From positions 1 to 64,000 of the forward strand of contig CAMCCX010000001.1 in NCBI GenBank assembly GCA_945873305.1: a stretch of DNA of 64,000 nucleotides, written 5' to 3'. The first letter of the stretch is position 1, and every line of letters begins with the position of its first letter. Below, one piece after another: positions 1 to 7,930 of this stretch. A program made the translations under genes and the position numbers. The stretch comes from Akkermansia muciniphila (GTDB taxonomy: Bacteria; Verrucomicrobiota; Verrucomicrobiia; Verrucomicrobiales; Akkermansiaceae). Under the pieces are notes generated by a model. That model ran no database searches and was not told the DNA's origin. It was given only the letters and a program-made list of their open reading frames with translations.

Positions 1-379
1 TGCTGCGCCTTGCGCTCCAGCAGCCCAAATTCGAATCCCTCGCCAATCCATCCTTGATCCAATATCCATAATCTCCTATCAATCCGCCGCGCCCCGCACC
101 ATAGCTTAGTTTAGCCACTGAGTGGTCGGATTTTCGGGGCCGCCTCAGTTTTAGCAGAAAGTCCGGCAATGGATGGCTGGAGGCCGCCACCGCCGTCTCC
201 ATGAGGGCTGCGGGTGGGTTCCGGGCGATCCATGCCGCAGCAGGCTGCGAGCATCAAGGCGGCAGCAGGCTGCACGCCGTCCAGGGCCTGCGGCGGATTT
301 GCCCGCTGCTTTCAGTGACGCTCGATTGAAGGGGGCCGTCGCTCACGGATTAACATCGAAAAACTTGAAGTCCTGAGAC
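1..379. other. left-edge stretch without a supported gene
   Basis: I see no convincing complete gene here. A minus-strand frame open to the left edge could begin at an ATG near position 72, with AGGAG just upstream, but only about 24 codons are visible and the product is not recognisable. The right half holds the left copy of the direct repeat that brackets the first TA module. Confidence 0.5.
209..311 (+). repeat. left direct repeat flanking the first TA module
   Basis: This segment is nearly identical to 1073-1150 in the same orientation. It has an extra internal stretch of about 25 bases (GAGCATCAAGGCGGCAGCAG and neighbours), itself a duplication of the GCAGCAGGCTGC core. Similarity fades gradually beyond both ends. 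The same core recurs at 24994-25039. It reads as a dispersed intergenic repeat, not a coding region. Confidence 0.8.
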
Positions 380-733
380 TCAGCCGTTGGAGCGGATCAA
401 TTTCTGAATCTCATCATGGTTGCCGATGAAGAAGAAAACCAGTTCCGGCGGTGTCGCGATGAAGACGAAGGCCAGCCTGTCATCCAGGCCGGCCCGGCAC
501 TCGAAGATCGTTTGGGTGAGACGGCGGATGCCGATGCCTGAATGCACATGAGGTCGCCCCCAACTCGTAAGAACCCGGTTGATCGCATCGCCGATTTCCT
601 GACGCTCGGACTTCGACTTGGAGCGGATTTTCTCCAGCAGGTCCTCACTGACCCTTGCCTTCAAGGAGGGCTTCGATACCTCCGGTGAAGTCGAGGAGCT
701 TGCCTTCTTTGCGGGCTTTTTCGATTTGGCCAT
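380..733 (-). CDS. RelE/ParE-like toxin
   Basis: A 117-residue protein with a lysine-rich N-terminus followed by a RelE/ParE-type fold. The end shows the run of beta-strands ending in GNHDEIQKL, which resembles the (G/S)HDEVY-type finish of RelE/ParE toxins. Such toxins either cut mRNA on the ribosome or poison gyrase; the sequence does not say which. The ATG chosen at 733 gives an 89-base overlap with the antitoxin gene upstream, unusually long for a TA pair, so the real start could lie further in. The gene is second in a two-gene minus-strand operon and presumably repressed by the antitoxin. The C-terminal match supports the family but not the subtype. Confidence 0.65.
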   Translation of the reverse strand: MAKSKKPAKKASSSTSPEVSKPSLKARVSEDLLEKIRSKSKSERQEIGDAINRVLTSWGRPHVHSGIGIRRLTQTIFECRAGLDDRLAFVFIATPPELVFFFIGNHDEIQKLIRSNG

Positions 734-938
734 GAGTGCGTTGTTCGAATTGATGCAATTCCGCCGCTGTCGCACCGTACTCGCGCAGCGCGTAATCCGT
801 GGATTCCACGGTGACAGGACGGAGCGCAACGATCTTGCCATCGACCACGATGCCGATGTCGTCACCCTTGAGCGCCCGGCGCAGCAGCTCGGAGAGATTG
901 CCACGGGCGGCAGTTGGCGTGAGGGTAAGCATGCTCAT
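645..938 (-). CDS. Phd/YefM-like antitoxin
   Basis: A 97-residue protein. Residues 3-45 have the Phd/YefM pattern: TPTAARGNLSELLRRAL, then a GKIVALRPV strand. This N-terminal part normally dimerises and binds the operator, while the acidic/basic C-terminal tail wraps the toxin. A second ATG lies two codons in. It is the first gene of the module, and the gene order antitoxin then toxin fits the family. Direct repeats lie on both sides of the pair, suggesting a mobile or exchangeable block. It could be a solitary DNA-binding protein, but the overlapping toxin-like gene argues for a TA pair. Confidence 0.7.
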   Translation of the reverse strand: MSMLTLTPTAARGNLSELLRRALKGDDIGIVVDGKIVALRPVTVESTDYALREYGATAAELHQFEQRTHGQIEKARKEGKLLDFTGGIEALLEGKGQ

Positions 939-1072
939 GCCTGCAAAGTGGCGCATTTCCGTCGCAGATGCGAGCGGCATTTCAAAATCTTCCTGCACGC
1001 CCTCTCCGTGGCCGACGACGCCTCCGACACCGGAGATGGACGTCACCCATTCGTCGCCGTCTCGATCAGGGG

Positions 1073-1150
1073 TGCGGGTGGGTTCCGGGCGCTCCATGCC
1101 GCAGCAGGCTGCACGCCGTCCAGGGCCTGCGGCGGATTTGCCCGCTGCTT
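1073..1150 (+). repeat. right direct repeat flanking the first TA module
   Basis: Second copy of the repeat at 209-311, in direct orientation and about 25 bases shorter. It ends about 60 bases before the RelB/DinJ-type gene, so it separates two unrelated TA modules. Confidence 0.8.
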
Positions 1151-1213
1151 TGGGTGACACCTGCTTGAAAATCCTCGTTTGACAGCGCGTTGCAAACGCA
1201 ACACTTTGGGATC

Positions 1214-1471
1214 ATGAAAACCGCCGCCGTTCACAGTCGAATCCAGCCTGAGATCAAGGAGAAGGCTGAAAGGATTCTGCATCGCCTGGGCTTGAGTCCG
1301 ACCGAGGCGATCCGGATGTTCTACACCCAGATCACTTTGAAAAACGGCCTGCCTTTCGATGTGGTCATCCCCAACGAGGAGACGGTCAAGGCCTTGGAGG
1401 ACTCAAGGGCGGGAAAGAATCTGGAGAAGTTTGATTCCGTTGAAGAACTTTTTGAGAGCTGGAATGCATGA
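1214..1471 (+). CDS. dinJ: RelB/DinJ-family antitoxin
   Basis: An 85-residue ribbon-helix-helix protein. AAVHSRIQPEIKEKAERIL is the DNA-binding strand and first helix, and LGLSPTEAIRMFYTQI is the second helix with the typical DinJ/RelB wording. The C-terminal half (residues 50-85) is the likely toxin-binding region. It should bind its own promoter and neutralise the downstream YafQ-like toxin. I chose the ATG at 1214 because the family begins close to this strand; an in-frame TTG lies at 1190. The stop codon overlaps the toxin start as ATGA, so the two are translationally coupled. Confidence 0.88.
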   Translation: MKTAAVHSRIQPEIKEKAERILHRLGLSPTEAIRMFYTQITLKNGLPFDVVIPNEETVKALEDSRAGKNLEKFDSVEELFESWNA

Positions 1472-1737
1472 AGTCCATTTTTCAAACCCGCCAATTCAAG
1501 AAAGACTTCAAAAAACTGAGGAAGAGAGGGAAGGATATCGAGAAGCTCAAGGGCGTGGTGAGAGCCTTGGCGGCAGGTGAACCACTGGAAGAGCGACATC
1601 GGGATCAACCGCTGATTGGTAACTGGTCAGGCTTTCGTGACTGCCATGTCGAGCCGGACTGGATCTTGATTTACCGGGTGGAGGACGGGTGCCTTTACCT
1701 TGAACGAACGGGCAGCCACAGCGATCTCTTCAGATAG
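1468..1737 (+). CDS. yafQ: YafQ-family mRNA interferase toxin
   Basis: An 89-residue RelE-superfamily toxin. It keeps the residues used by E. coli YafQ for ribosome-dependent mRNA cleavage, in the same order: His44, His60, Asp64, His84 and Phe88, within FRDCHVEPDW and TGSHSDLF. It overlaps the antitoxin by four bases (ATGA). Expression is presumably repressed by the DinJ-YafQ complex at the upstream promoter. Length and motifs are complete, so it looks active. Confidence 0.9.
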   Translation: MKSIFQTRQFKKDFKKLRKRGKDIEKLKGVVRALAAGEPLEERHRDQPLIGNWSGFRDCHVEPDWILIYRVEDGCLYLERTGSHSDLFR

Positions 1738-1755
1738 AAAAACATCCGATTACCC

Positions 1756-3006
1756 ATGGCCACACCCGACACCACCGCCGCCTCCGCACCTTGGGATACC
1801 AAGCGCGGCCCGAACGGGCAGCACCTTGTCCGCCGCTCGCTGCCGTGGCTCGGCGGGATTTTCCTGCTGTCGCTGATCGCCTGGGGACTCTGGCCGAAGC
1901 CGGTCGTCATCGAGACCGGCGCTGTGGTGCGCGGGCCGCTGACGGTGCGGGTTTCCGAGGAGGGCAAAACCCGTGTTAGGAATCGTTACGTGGTGGCCGC
2001 GCCCGTCGCCGGGAAAATGCGGCGGGTTCCGCTCAAGCCGGGTGACGAGGTGAAAGCGGGCGAAACCCTGCTCACCGCCATCGAGCCGGTGGCCTCGCCG
2101 CTGCTCGATCCCCGCGCCCGCGCGCAGGCGGAAGCGATGGTCTCGATGCACGAGGCGTCCCGCAAGCAGGCCGCCGAATCGCTGGCGGCGAAACGCACCG
2201 CCTTGCAAGTCGCGGAAGCCGAGCGCGAACGCATCCGCTCGGTCACCCGTGCGGGAACCGTTTCGGATTCCGACCGCGACCGCGCGGAAGGCGACGCCGC
2301 GATGCGGGCCGCCGAGGTCCGCGCGGCGGAGTTTTCGCTGCAAGTCATCGACTACGAACTCGCCCAGGCGCGTGCGGCGTTAGAGCGGCCGGATCCGGTC
2401 ACCGCCGGCAATCTGGTGGAGGTGAAATCGCCCGTTTCCGGCCGCGTTCTCAAGGTGATGCAGGAGAGCGAAATGGTGGTGACGCCCGGCACGCAGATCT
2501 TGGAAATCGGGGATCCCGCGGATATCGAAATCGAGGCGGAAATTCTCTCCCGCGACGCCGTGGCGATCCGTCCCGGCGATGCCGTGGAGGTCGAACAATG
2601 GGGCGGCGAAAATCCGCTCAAAGGCTGCGTCCGCCGCATCGAACCCGCCGCGTTCACCAAGATTTCCGCGCTCGGCGTGGAGGAGCAGCGGGTCATCGTG
2701 CTCAGTGATCTGTTGGATATTCCGGAAGCGGCGAGGGCGCTGGGAGATCGGTTCCGTGTCGAGGTCCGGGTGGCAGTGTGGCATGCGGACGACGTGCTCA
2801 TCGTCCCGGCGGGAGCGCTGTTCCGGGAGGGAAACGCGTGGAAAACCTACGTTTTCCGCAATGGCGAAGCCAAGCTCACCGCGGTCGATGCCGGCCACAC
2901 GGACGGTCGCCTGACCGAAATCATTTCCGGCCTGCAAGCCGGGGACGAGGTGCTGCTCCACCCGCCGGACACGGTGACGGACGGCACGTCGGTGAGGAAA
3001 CGATAG
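1756..3006 (+). CDS. HlyD-family membrane-fusion (periplasmic adaptor) protein
   Basis: 416 residues. A short cytoplasmic N-terminus is followed by one membrane helix (about residues 30-46). Then come a lipoyl-like half-motif, a helical hairpin (about 110-205), the second lipoyl half (VKSPVSGRVLKVMQ, near 225) and beta-barrel domains to the end. This is the layout of adaptors that bridge an inner-membrane ABC or RND pump to an outer-membrane channel. No pump or channel gene is adjacent, so the partner is unknown. It starts 18 bases after the TA module. Confidence 0.85.
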   Translation: MATPDTTAASAPWDTKRGPNGQHLVRRSLPWLGGIFLLSLIAWGLWPKPVVIETGAVVRGPLTVRVSEEGKTRVRNRYVVAAPVAGKMRRVPLKPGDEVKAGETLLTAIEPVASPLLDPRARAQAEAMVSMHEASRKQAAESLAAKRTALQVAEAERERIRSVTRAGTVSDSDRDRAEGDAAMRAAEVRAAEFSLQVIDYELAQARAALERPDPVTAGNLVEVKSPVSGRVLKVMQESEMVVTPGTQILEIGDPADIEIEAEILSRDAVAIRPGDAVEVEQWGGENPLKGCVRRIEPAAFTKISALGVEEQRVIVLSDLLDIPEAARALGDRFRVEVRVAVWHADDVLIVPAGALFREGNAWKTYVFRNGEAKLTAVDAGHTDGRLTEIISGLQAGDEVLLHPPDTVTDGTSVRKR

Positions 3007-3088
3007 CGGCCACTTGAAACAAAGGGCGTTTTTGGAACGGCGATCAAGTTGACGCCCTCGGAGGCGCGGCTTAGGGTGCGGCTCTTCC

Positions 3089-3832
3089 ATGAAAAAACGC
3101 AGTTTTCTCACCACCCTCCGCCCCGGCGGCATTCTCCGCTGGTCCACCGCTTGTATTCTCGCAGGCACTCTCAGCAGTTGTGATCGCGGCGTGAACCACG
3201 TGATGAGCGAGCAGGACGAGGCGGTCGCCGAAACGCAGTCGCAGATCGAGAAGCTGGACACGGAAAAATCCAAGCTCATCAACGGCGAGGTTTCCCATAA
3301 TTTCCACATCCCGCGAGTCGGCTACTATCATGCCAGCGCGCAGAACTTCTATGAACATCCCTACGGCTTTGCCAAAGACGGCCGTTATTTCATCAACGGT
3401 GTCTGGCAGGATGAGAACGTCCCGGAATCGGTCACCGCGAGCCGGCCGGCGCCCGAGGCCTTGAAAAAGGTCGAGGGCGCGTTGGAAGCGGAACAGAAAA
3501 CCGCCTCTCACTCATCCAGCCAGCCCCACGGAGGCGGCGGCTTCGGCATGGGGAACGCGTTGATGATGTATTGGCTGCTAGCCGGCAACCGCGGCATGTT
3601 CTCGCCCGGAAACGGATTCCGCCAGGCGAGCGGGCAGGCCGGAAACTGGCAGCGCGGAGTGGATGACCAGCGCGGCGCGGTGAGTCGCTACGCCGCCGCC
3701 AATCCCGGCTATCAGCGGATGGCCGAGCAGAGCCGCGCCACCGGAGTGCCCGTGAAAGCCGGCCAATCCGTGCGCGGCGGTTTCGGATCATCCTCGTCGC
3801 GAACCAGCGGCCGCTCCTCCTTCGGAAGCTGA
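3089..3832 (+). CDS. YgiB-like (DUF1190-type) lipoprotein
   Basis: 247 residues. A signal peptide ends in a lipobox (AGTLSSC, Cys about 31), so the protein should be lipid-anchored. Residues 33-60 are a short coiled coil. The middle has a YYHASAQNFYEHPYGF segment and NGVWQDE. The C-terminal half has a glycine-rich stretch with a hydrophobic NALMMYWLLAG core and ends in RGGFGSSSSR, much like the end of E. coli YgiB. The next gene, 10 bases on, is YgiC-like, so the ygiB-ygiC pairing is kept. The N-terminal half does not resemble E. coli YgiB. Function of YgiB proteins is not known to me. Confidence 0.7.
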   Translation: MKKRSFLTTLRPGGILRWSTACILAGTLSSCDRGVNHVMSEQDEAVAETQSQIEKLDTEKSKLINGEVSHNFHIPRVGYYHASAQNFYEHPYGFAKDGRYFINGVWQDENVPESVTASRPAPEALKKVEGALEAEQKTASHSSSQPHGGGGFGMGNALMMYWLLAGNRGMFSPGNGFRQASGQAGNWQRGVDDQRGAVSRYAAANPGYQRMAEQSRATGVPVKAGQSVRGGFGSSSSRTSGRSSFGS

Positions 3833-3842
3833 TTTCCAGCCG

Positions 3843-4988
3843 ATGAAATCCAACATTCGTCTCGAAGCGAACGCCCCGCGCGCGGATTGGAAACAACGCG
3901 TCGAGGAGTCCGGCTTGATCTGGCACGGCGCGGGCGGCGAGTCTTACTGGACCGAGGACGAGCATCTCGTGCTCACCCTGAAAGCGGCGGAAACCCTGGA
4001 GGACGCCGCCAGCGAACTGCACGCGCTTTGCCTGGAAGCCTGCGAGCAAATCGTCAAACGAGGCTGGTGGGACCGCCTTGCCATTCCGGACGCGGCTGCA
4101 GGTCTGGTGCAGACGTCGTGGATGGCTGCGGATTTCTCGCTCTACGGCCGCTTCGACCTCGCCTGGGATGGCGCGGGCCAGCCGAAACTCCTCGAATACA
4201 ATGCCGACACGCCGACCTCGCTGCTAGAAGCGGCGGTCATCCAGTGGCAATGGCTGGAAGCGGTTTTCCCGGAAGGCGACCAGCTCAATTCCATCCACGA
4301 GGCGCTGGTGGAGCGTTGGAAATCGATCCCGGAAGCCACGGTGCATTTCGCCTGCGCGTGGGAAAATCTCGAAGACCGCCAGACCATCGCCTACCTCGCG
4401 GAGACGGCCGAGCAGGCGGGGAAATCCGTCGAGCTGATGGACATGTCGGAGATCGGATTCGCCGAAGGCGGCTATTTCACCGGTCCTAACGAGCAACCTG
4501 TCGAGAAGGTCTTCAAGCTCTATCCGTGGGAGTGGATGATCGAGGAACCGTTCTTCGCCGAGATCGGCCAGGAGCGGTCCCGCTTCATCGAGCCGGCGTG
4601 GAAGATGATGCTTTCGAACAAGGGTTTGCTACCGATTTTATGGGAGCTTAATCCCGGGCACCCGCTGCTGCTGCCGGCCTATCTATCAAGGGAAGCTCTT
4701 TGTTCACAGGGTGTTTCGCACTGGGTGGAAAAGCCGTTCTTCGGCCGCGAAGGCGCGGGCGTTTCCCTGATGGACCGGGGAAATCCGCTCGCCACCGGAG
4801 CTCCCGGTCACCAGGGCGAACCGGCCGCCTATCAGAAGGCCGCGAATCTGTTTTCCGCCAAACAACAGCATTTCGTCTGGGGCTTGTGGATGATCGGCGA
4901 CGAGTGCCGCGGCCTTTCCGCGCGCGGCGACCGCTCGCCGATCACGGGCAATCTCAGCCGCTTTTTCCCGCACCGGATCGAGGGCTGA
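3843..4988 (+). CDS. glutathionylspermidine synthase-like ATP-grasp ligase (YgiC/YjfC type)
   Basis: 381 residues matching the C-terminal synthetase part of glutathionylspermidine synthase. Features seen are KLLEYNADTPTSLLEAAV (the NADTPT substrate/ATP-grasp signature), the lysine-containing KPFFGREGAGV ATP-binding loop near residue 300, and a C-terminal GNLSRFFPHRI. It lacks the amidase domain, as YgiC and YjfC do. Such enzymes join a peptide or amine through ATP-dependent amide bond formation; YgiC itself has no confirmed glutathionylspermidine activity. Cytoplasmic. Cotranscription with the upstream lipoprotein is likely (10-base gap). Confidence 0.85.
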   Translation: MKSNIRLEANAPRADWKQRVEESGLIWHGAGGESYWTEDEHLVLTLKAAETLEDAASELHALCLEACEQIVKRGWWDRLAIPDAAAGLVQTSWMAADFSLYGRFDLAWDGAGQPKLLEYNADTPTSLLEAAVIQWQWLEAVFPEGDQLNSIHEALVERWKSIPEATVHFACAWENLEDRQTIAYLAETAEQAGKSVELMDMSEIGFAEGGYFTGPNEQPVEKVFKLYPWEWMIEEPFFAEIGQERSRFIEPAWKMMLSNKGLLPILWELNPGHPLLLPAYLSREALCSQGVSHWVEKPFFGREGAGVSLMDRGNPLATGAPGHQGEPAAYQKAANLFSAKQQHFVWGLWMIGDECRGLSARGDRSPITGNLSRFFPHRIEG

Positions 4989-4992
4989 TCGA

Positions 4993-5841
4993 TCACGTCT
5001 TGAAATCGCGGGTCTGGAACGAGAGCCAGCCGAGGGTGAACAAGGTGACGTTGAGCCCGAACAGGAACGCGTAGGATTCGATGATTTTCGGCCACGAGAG
5101 CTGCTGCTCCATCATGAAGACCCAGGCGCTCATCCGCCAGGTGATGAAGTAGCTTTCGTAGGGTTTGAAGAACGGGAAACCCTGCAGGATCATGTCCACA
5201 AACAGAATCGTCAGCGTGATGATGGTGGCGGCGGCGGGTTTGATTTTGAAACAGGAAAACATGAACGCGATCGATGATAGAGTGATCATGCTCACACCGA
5301 TCCCGGCGGCGGACAGGGCGAGCCGGCCCGCGCCTTGCCACCAGTCCGGGTAGGCGGCGAAGACTTTCATTTTCGGCTCCATCACGAACAAGCCGCCTTC
5401 CCAGCCGACGGCGGCGACTGCCATGGCGTAACCTGAGATGCCCACAAAAAAGACGAACGAAAACGTGTAGAGCGAGACGGCGGTGTATTTCACCAACAGC
5501 AGGCGCAGGCGGCTGATGGGTCGGGCGAAGACGAGCCGCAGGTTCCCGTCCTCGTTTTCCTTGGCCACGATGTCGCCGGCGACCAGCGCGAAATAGATCG
5601 ATCCTAGCAGGAACATGCTCAGCAGCATGATGGTGAAGGTGATGGTCAGCGAGCTGTAGTAGGTGCCGAATTCCAAGCCGTTGCGCTCCAGCATGCCGTG
5701 CATGTAGTTCTGGCTGCGGGGCAGCTTGTAAACAAACAAAATGACGGCCTCCATGATGAGGAAGGCGCCGTAGCCCATCCAGGTGCGGGGCCGGGCGAAG
5801 AGCTTGCGGAGCTCGCCGCGGAGTTGTTGGAGGAAGAGCAT
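4993..5841 (-). CDS. ABC-2 type transporter permease
   Basis: 282 residues with about six membrane helices: near 22-40, 62-88, 112-140, 165-190, 195-215 and 250-275. AKENEDGNLRLVFARPISR, the amphipathic stretch after helix 2, is typical of ABC-2 permeases (EDG.L..LL..PI.R). It should work with the ATPase at 6508-7404. In the minus-strand order ATPase, brnT, brnA, permease, the TA module sits between the two subunits. The end of this gene faces the end of the YgiC-like gene with only 4 bases between them. Substrate unknown. Confidence 0.85.
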   Translation of the reverse strand: MLFLQQLRGELRKLFARPRTWMGYGAFLIMEAVILFVYKLPRSQNYMHGMLERNGLEFGTYYSSLTITFTIMLLSMFLLGSIYFALVAGDIVAKENEDGNLRLVFARPISRLRLLLVKYTAVSLYTFSFVFFVGISGYAMAVAAVGWEGGLFVMEPKMKVFAAYPDWWQGAGRLALSAAGIGVSMITLSSIAFMFSCFKIKPAAATIITLTILFVDMILQGFPFFKPYESYFITWRMSAWVFMMEQQLSWPKIIESYAFLFGLNVTLFTLGWLSFQTRDFKT

Positions 5842-5906
5842 GTCGGTTTCAGTAGATTCCCGCCCTTACGCCGGGAATTCACATGCGCTCACTTTTTGTC
5901 TGAAAT

Positions 5907-6161
5907 TCATGACCCTGCCGGGTATTGTTGGAAATGATCGGCAAGAGCCATTTTGATGAGTGATTGATAGGGCACGTCGCGCTTGTTCGCCTCGATCTTG
6001 ATGGTTTCGAGGAGGGTGGCTGGCATGCGCAGGGAAATCGTCTCGGTGGAGAGTTTCAAATTTGGCAGCGCGACGCGTGCGGCCTGGGAGAGGTCGAGAT
6101 GGTCGGTGCTGTCGGCGGGTTCCGTGGGAACCTGAAGGGCGGTGGTTTTTCTAGTAGCCAT
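5907..6161 (-). CDS. brnA: BrnA-like / CopG-type antitoxin
   Basis: 84 residues. Residues 38-75 form a ribbon-helix-helix: TETISLRMPATLLETIKIEA, then RDVPYQSLIKMALADHF. This is the BrnA/CopG antitoxin domain that both represses the operon and binds toxin. It overlaps the end of the upstream toxin gene by 11 bases, giving the toxin-first order usual for brnTA. The block lies inside an ABC transporter operon. Confidence 0.85.
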   Translation of the reverse strand: MATRKTTALQVPTEPADSTDHLDLSQAARVALPNLKLSTETISLRMPATLLETIKIEANKRDVPYQSLIKMALADHFQQYPAGS

Positions 6162-6444
6162 AGGATTTCCTTTCGCGGGAGTTCATGGGGCGGGCGGAGA
6201 TGATGCGGATGAGCGGGTGACGGATGGTGAAGGTGATGCTGAGCGGGCGGTGGTGGCTGGAGGTGGCGAAGGCGTGCCAGCGGGATTCGGCGGGAGTGGA
6301 GTGTTTCGGGTCTTCAAGGATGCGGAGGTCAGTGGCGAGAAAGACCGATTCGGCCTCCGGACATCCGACTCCGTGCTTGTCGTGGTTTTTCGTGGCGTTC
6401 GCCCCGTCCCACTGAAATCCGGTGATGGCGGTCCAATCGATCAT
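6151..6444 (-). CDS. brnT: BrnT-family ribonuclease toxin
   Basis: 97 residues of the BrnT (DUF497) type. FQWDGANATKNHDKHGV is the family's DxxKxxxNxxKHG-like opening. ESVFLATDLRILEDP follows, then ITFTIRHPLIRIISARPMNSRERKSY, which carries the RIISARxxxxxERxxY finish. BrnT folds like RelE and cuts mRNA. Toxin precedes antitoxin. The pair lies 63 bases after the ABC ATPase gene and 65 bases before the permease gene. Confidence 0.9.
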   Translation of the reverse strand: MIDWTAITGFQWDGANATKNHDKHGVGCPEAESVFLATDLRILEDPKHSTPAESRWHAFATSSHHRPLSITFTIRHPLIRIISARPMNSRERKSYGY

Positions 6445-6507
6445 TCCCGCACGGTTGTATATGCCAAAAACATACGGCAGTCAAGGTCTCGGTGCTTTTG
6501 GGGCCTG

Positions 6508-7404
6508 TCAATTTGGACTTCCCGCGCCGTTGTGGATTTCCATGTAGAGGTCTTCGAGCGAGCGGCGGACCGGCGAGAAGGCGCGGACGCGGACGCCGGC
6601 GCGGACGAGGGATTCCACCAGCACGGAGGGATCGGCGGCGTGTGGCAGGCTGATCCGGCCGGCGGAGAGGATTTCGCCACCCGCGCTGTGGACGATGCCG
6701 CAGGCGATGCCCCACGGCTCGAGATCGACCTCGAAGACGGGCGCGTCGTCCTGCAAGCCGCCGACGCTGCCTTCGAAGACGCGTTTGCCTTCGCGGAGGA
6801 TGGCGACCCGGTCGCACATCAGTTCGACTTCGGCAAGCAGGTGGGAGTTGAACAGGACGGTCATGCCGCGCTCGTCGCGGAGCTTGAGGATGAAGTCGCG
6901 GAACCACTTGATACCTTCCGGGTCGAGGCCGTCGGTCGGCTCGTCCAATAGAAGGACTTCGGGTTCGGGGAGAAGCGCCTGGGCGAGGGCGAGGCGCTGG
7001 CGCATGCCGTGGCTGTAAGTTCTAACTTTCGAGTGGATCCGCTTGGAGAGGCCGACGCGCTCGACGACGGCGAGCGCGGCGGCGGGGTCGAAACCGGCGG
7101 AGTAGCCCATGAGGATTTTGAGATTCTCCCAGCCACTGAGGTAGTCGTAAAACGCGGGCGCTTCGAAGATCGCGCCGACTTTGCGCAGGGCTTTCGAGCG
7201 GTCCTTAAGCACGGAAACTCCGTCGATGGTGACGTCCCCGCTATCAGGCATGACCATGCCAAGGATGATGCCGAGCGAGGTGCTTTTCCCCGCGCCGTTG
7301 TGGCCGAGGAGGCCGTAGATTTCGCCGCGCTTGACGTGGAACGAGACGTCGGCGAGCGCGGGTTTCCCGCTGAATTTCTTGAAGAGTCCGTTAGCGACGA
7401 GCAT
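6508..7404 (-). CDS. ABC transporter ATP-binding protein
   Basis: 298 residues. Seen in order: Walker A GHNGAGKST (about 34-42), Q-loop region, signature YSHGMRQR (about 130), Walker B VLLLDEPTDGLDPEG (about 150), and H-loop in FNSHLL. The C-terminal 90 residues are the regulatory tail common in DrrA/CcmA-type exporters. It would power the ABC-2 permease encoded at 4993-5841, now separated from it by brnTA. The pseudopilin gene ends 13 bases upstream on the same strand. Confidence 0.9.
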   Translation of the reverse strand: MLVANGLFKKFSGKPALADVSFHVKRGEIYGLLGHNGAGKSTSLGIILGMVMPDSGDVTIDGVSVLKDRSKALRKVGAIFEAPAFYDYLSGWENLKILMGYSAGFDPAAALAVVERVGLSKRIHSKVRTYSHGMRQRLALAQALLPEPEVLLLDEPTDGLDPEGIKWFRDFILKLRDERGMTVLFNSHLLAEVELMCDRVAILREGKRVFEGSVGGLQDDAPVFEVDLEPWGIACGIVHSAGGEILSAGRISLPHAADPSVLVESLVRAGVRVRAFSPVRRSLEDLYMEIHNGAGSPN

Positions 7405-7417
7405 GGTTGGGAGAAGG

Positions 7418-7930
7418 TCAGTTGCCGGCGGCGAAGCGAGGTTTGCTAGAGATGCTGGAGTCAGCGTAGAGGAAATTGGTGCCGCCGGGATGCCAGGATT
7501 CCTTGTCGGTGATCAATGGAATCTTGTCGGGCCGGTCCTTGATTCCGAAGAAGGACAGCTGCGAGACATGCAGTCCATTCTGGGTGGAGTTCCACAGGTA
7601 GCTGGAGCCGGATTTCTCGAACTGCTCCTTGTCGGCCGGGCACTGGAAGGCGTCTGGCGCATCAAGATATGGCAGCAGGACGGTTTCCAAAACAGGCAGG
7701 TCTTCCGTCTTCGACGCGCGGCCGGTCGCGAGTTCGGGCATCTTGTCGTTGTGTTCCTGCACGTAAGTTTGCAGCGCGACTCCGAGCGAGCGGAGGTTGC
7801 CGAGGCAGGCGGCTTCGCGGGATTTCGCGATGAAGGAACGGGTTACCGGATAGCCGATGCCGGCGAGCGCGCCGATGATGGCGAGCACGACGAGCATCTC
7901 GGTTAGGGAAAATCCGCGGGGCTTGCTCAT
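7418..7930 (-). CDS. type II secretion/type IV pilin-like pseudopilin
   Basis: 170 residues. It opens with a prepilin leader MSKPRG and the cleavage/methylation motif GFSLTEMLVVLAIIGALAGI, which is also the single hydrophobic helix. The rest is a small globular head with LWNST and a FLYADSSISS-type end, like the DUF1559/G-type pseudopilins abundant in Verrucomicrobia and Planctomycetes. It needs a prepilin peptidase encoded elsewhere. Its start overlaps the upstream gene as ATGA. Confidence 0.88.
   Translation of the reverse strand: MSKPRGFSLTEMLVVLAIIGALAGIGYPVTRSFIAKSREAACLGNLRSLGVALQTYVQEHNDKMPELATGRASKTEDLPVLETVLLPYLDAPDAFQCPADKEQFEKSGSSYLWNSTQNGLHVSQLSFFGIKDRPDKIPLITDKESWHPGGTNFLYADSSISSKPRFAAGN

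Noticed and set aside
20-45. AATTCGAATCC resembling a tRNA T-arm
   Set aside because: The flanking five bases do not pair and no acceptor or anticodon arm is found.
209-1150. Integron cassette with attC sites
   Set aside because: No GTTRRRY/RYYYAAC core boxes at the repeat ends and no integrase gene; the repeat also occurs between tyrS and pheT.
645-1160. Longer antitoxin start at 1160
   Set aside because: The added 74 residues run through the direct repeat and are not protein-like; the family begins at the internal Met.
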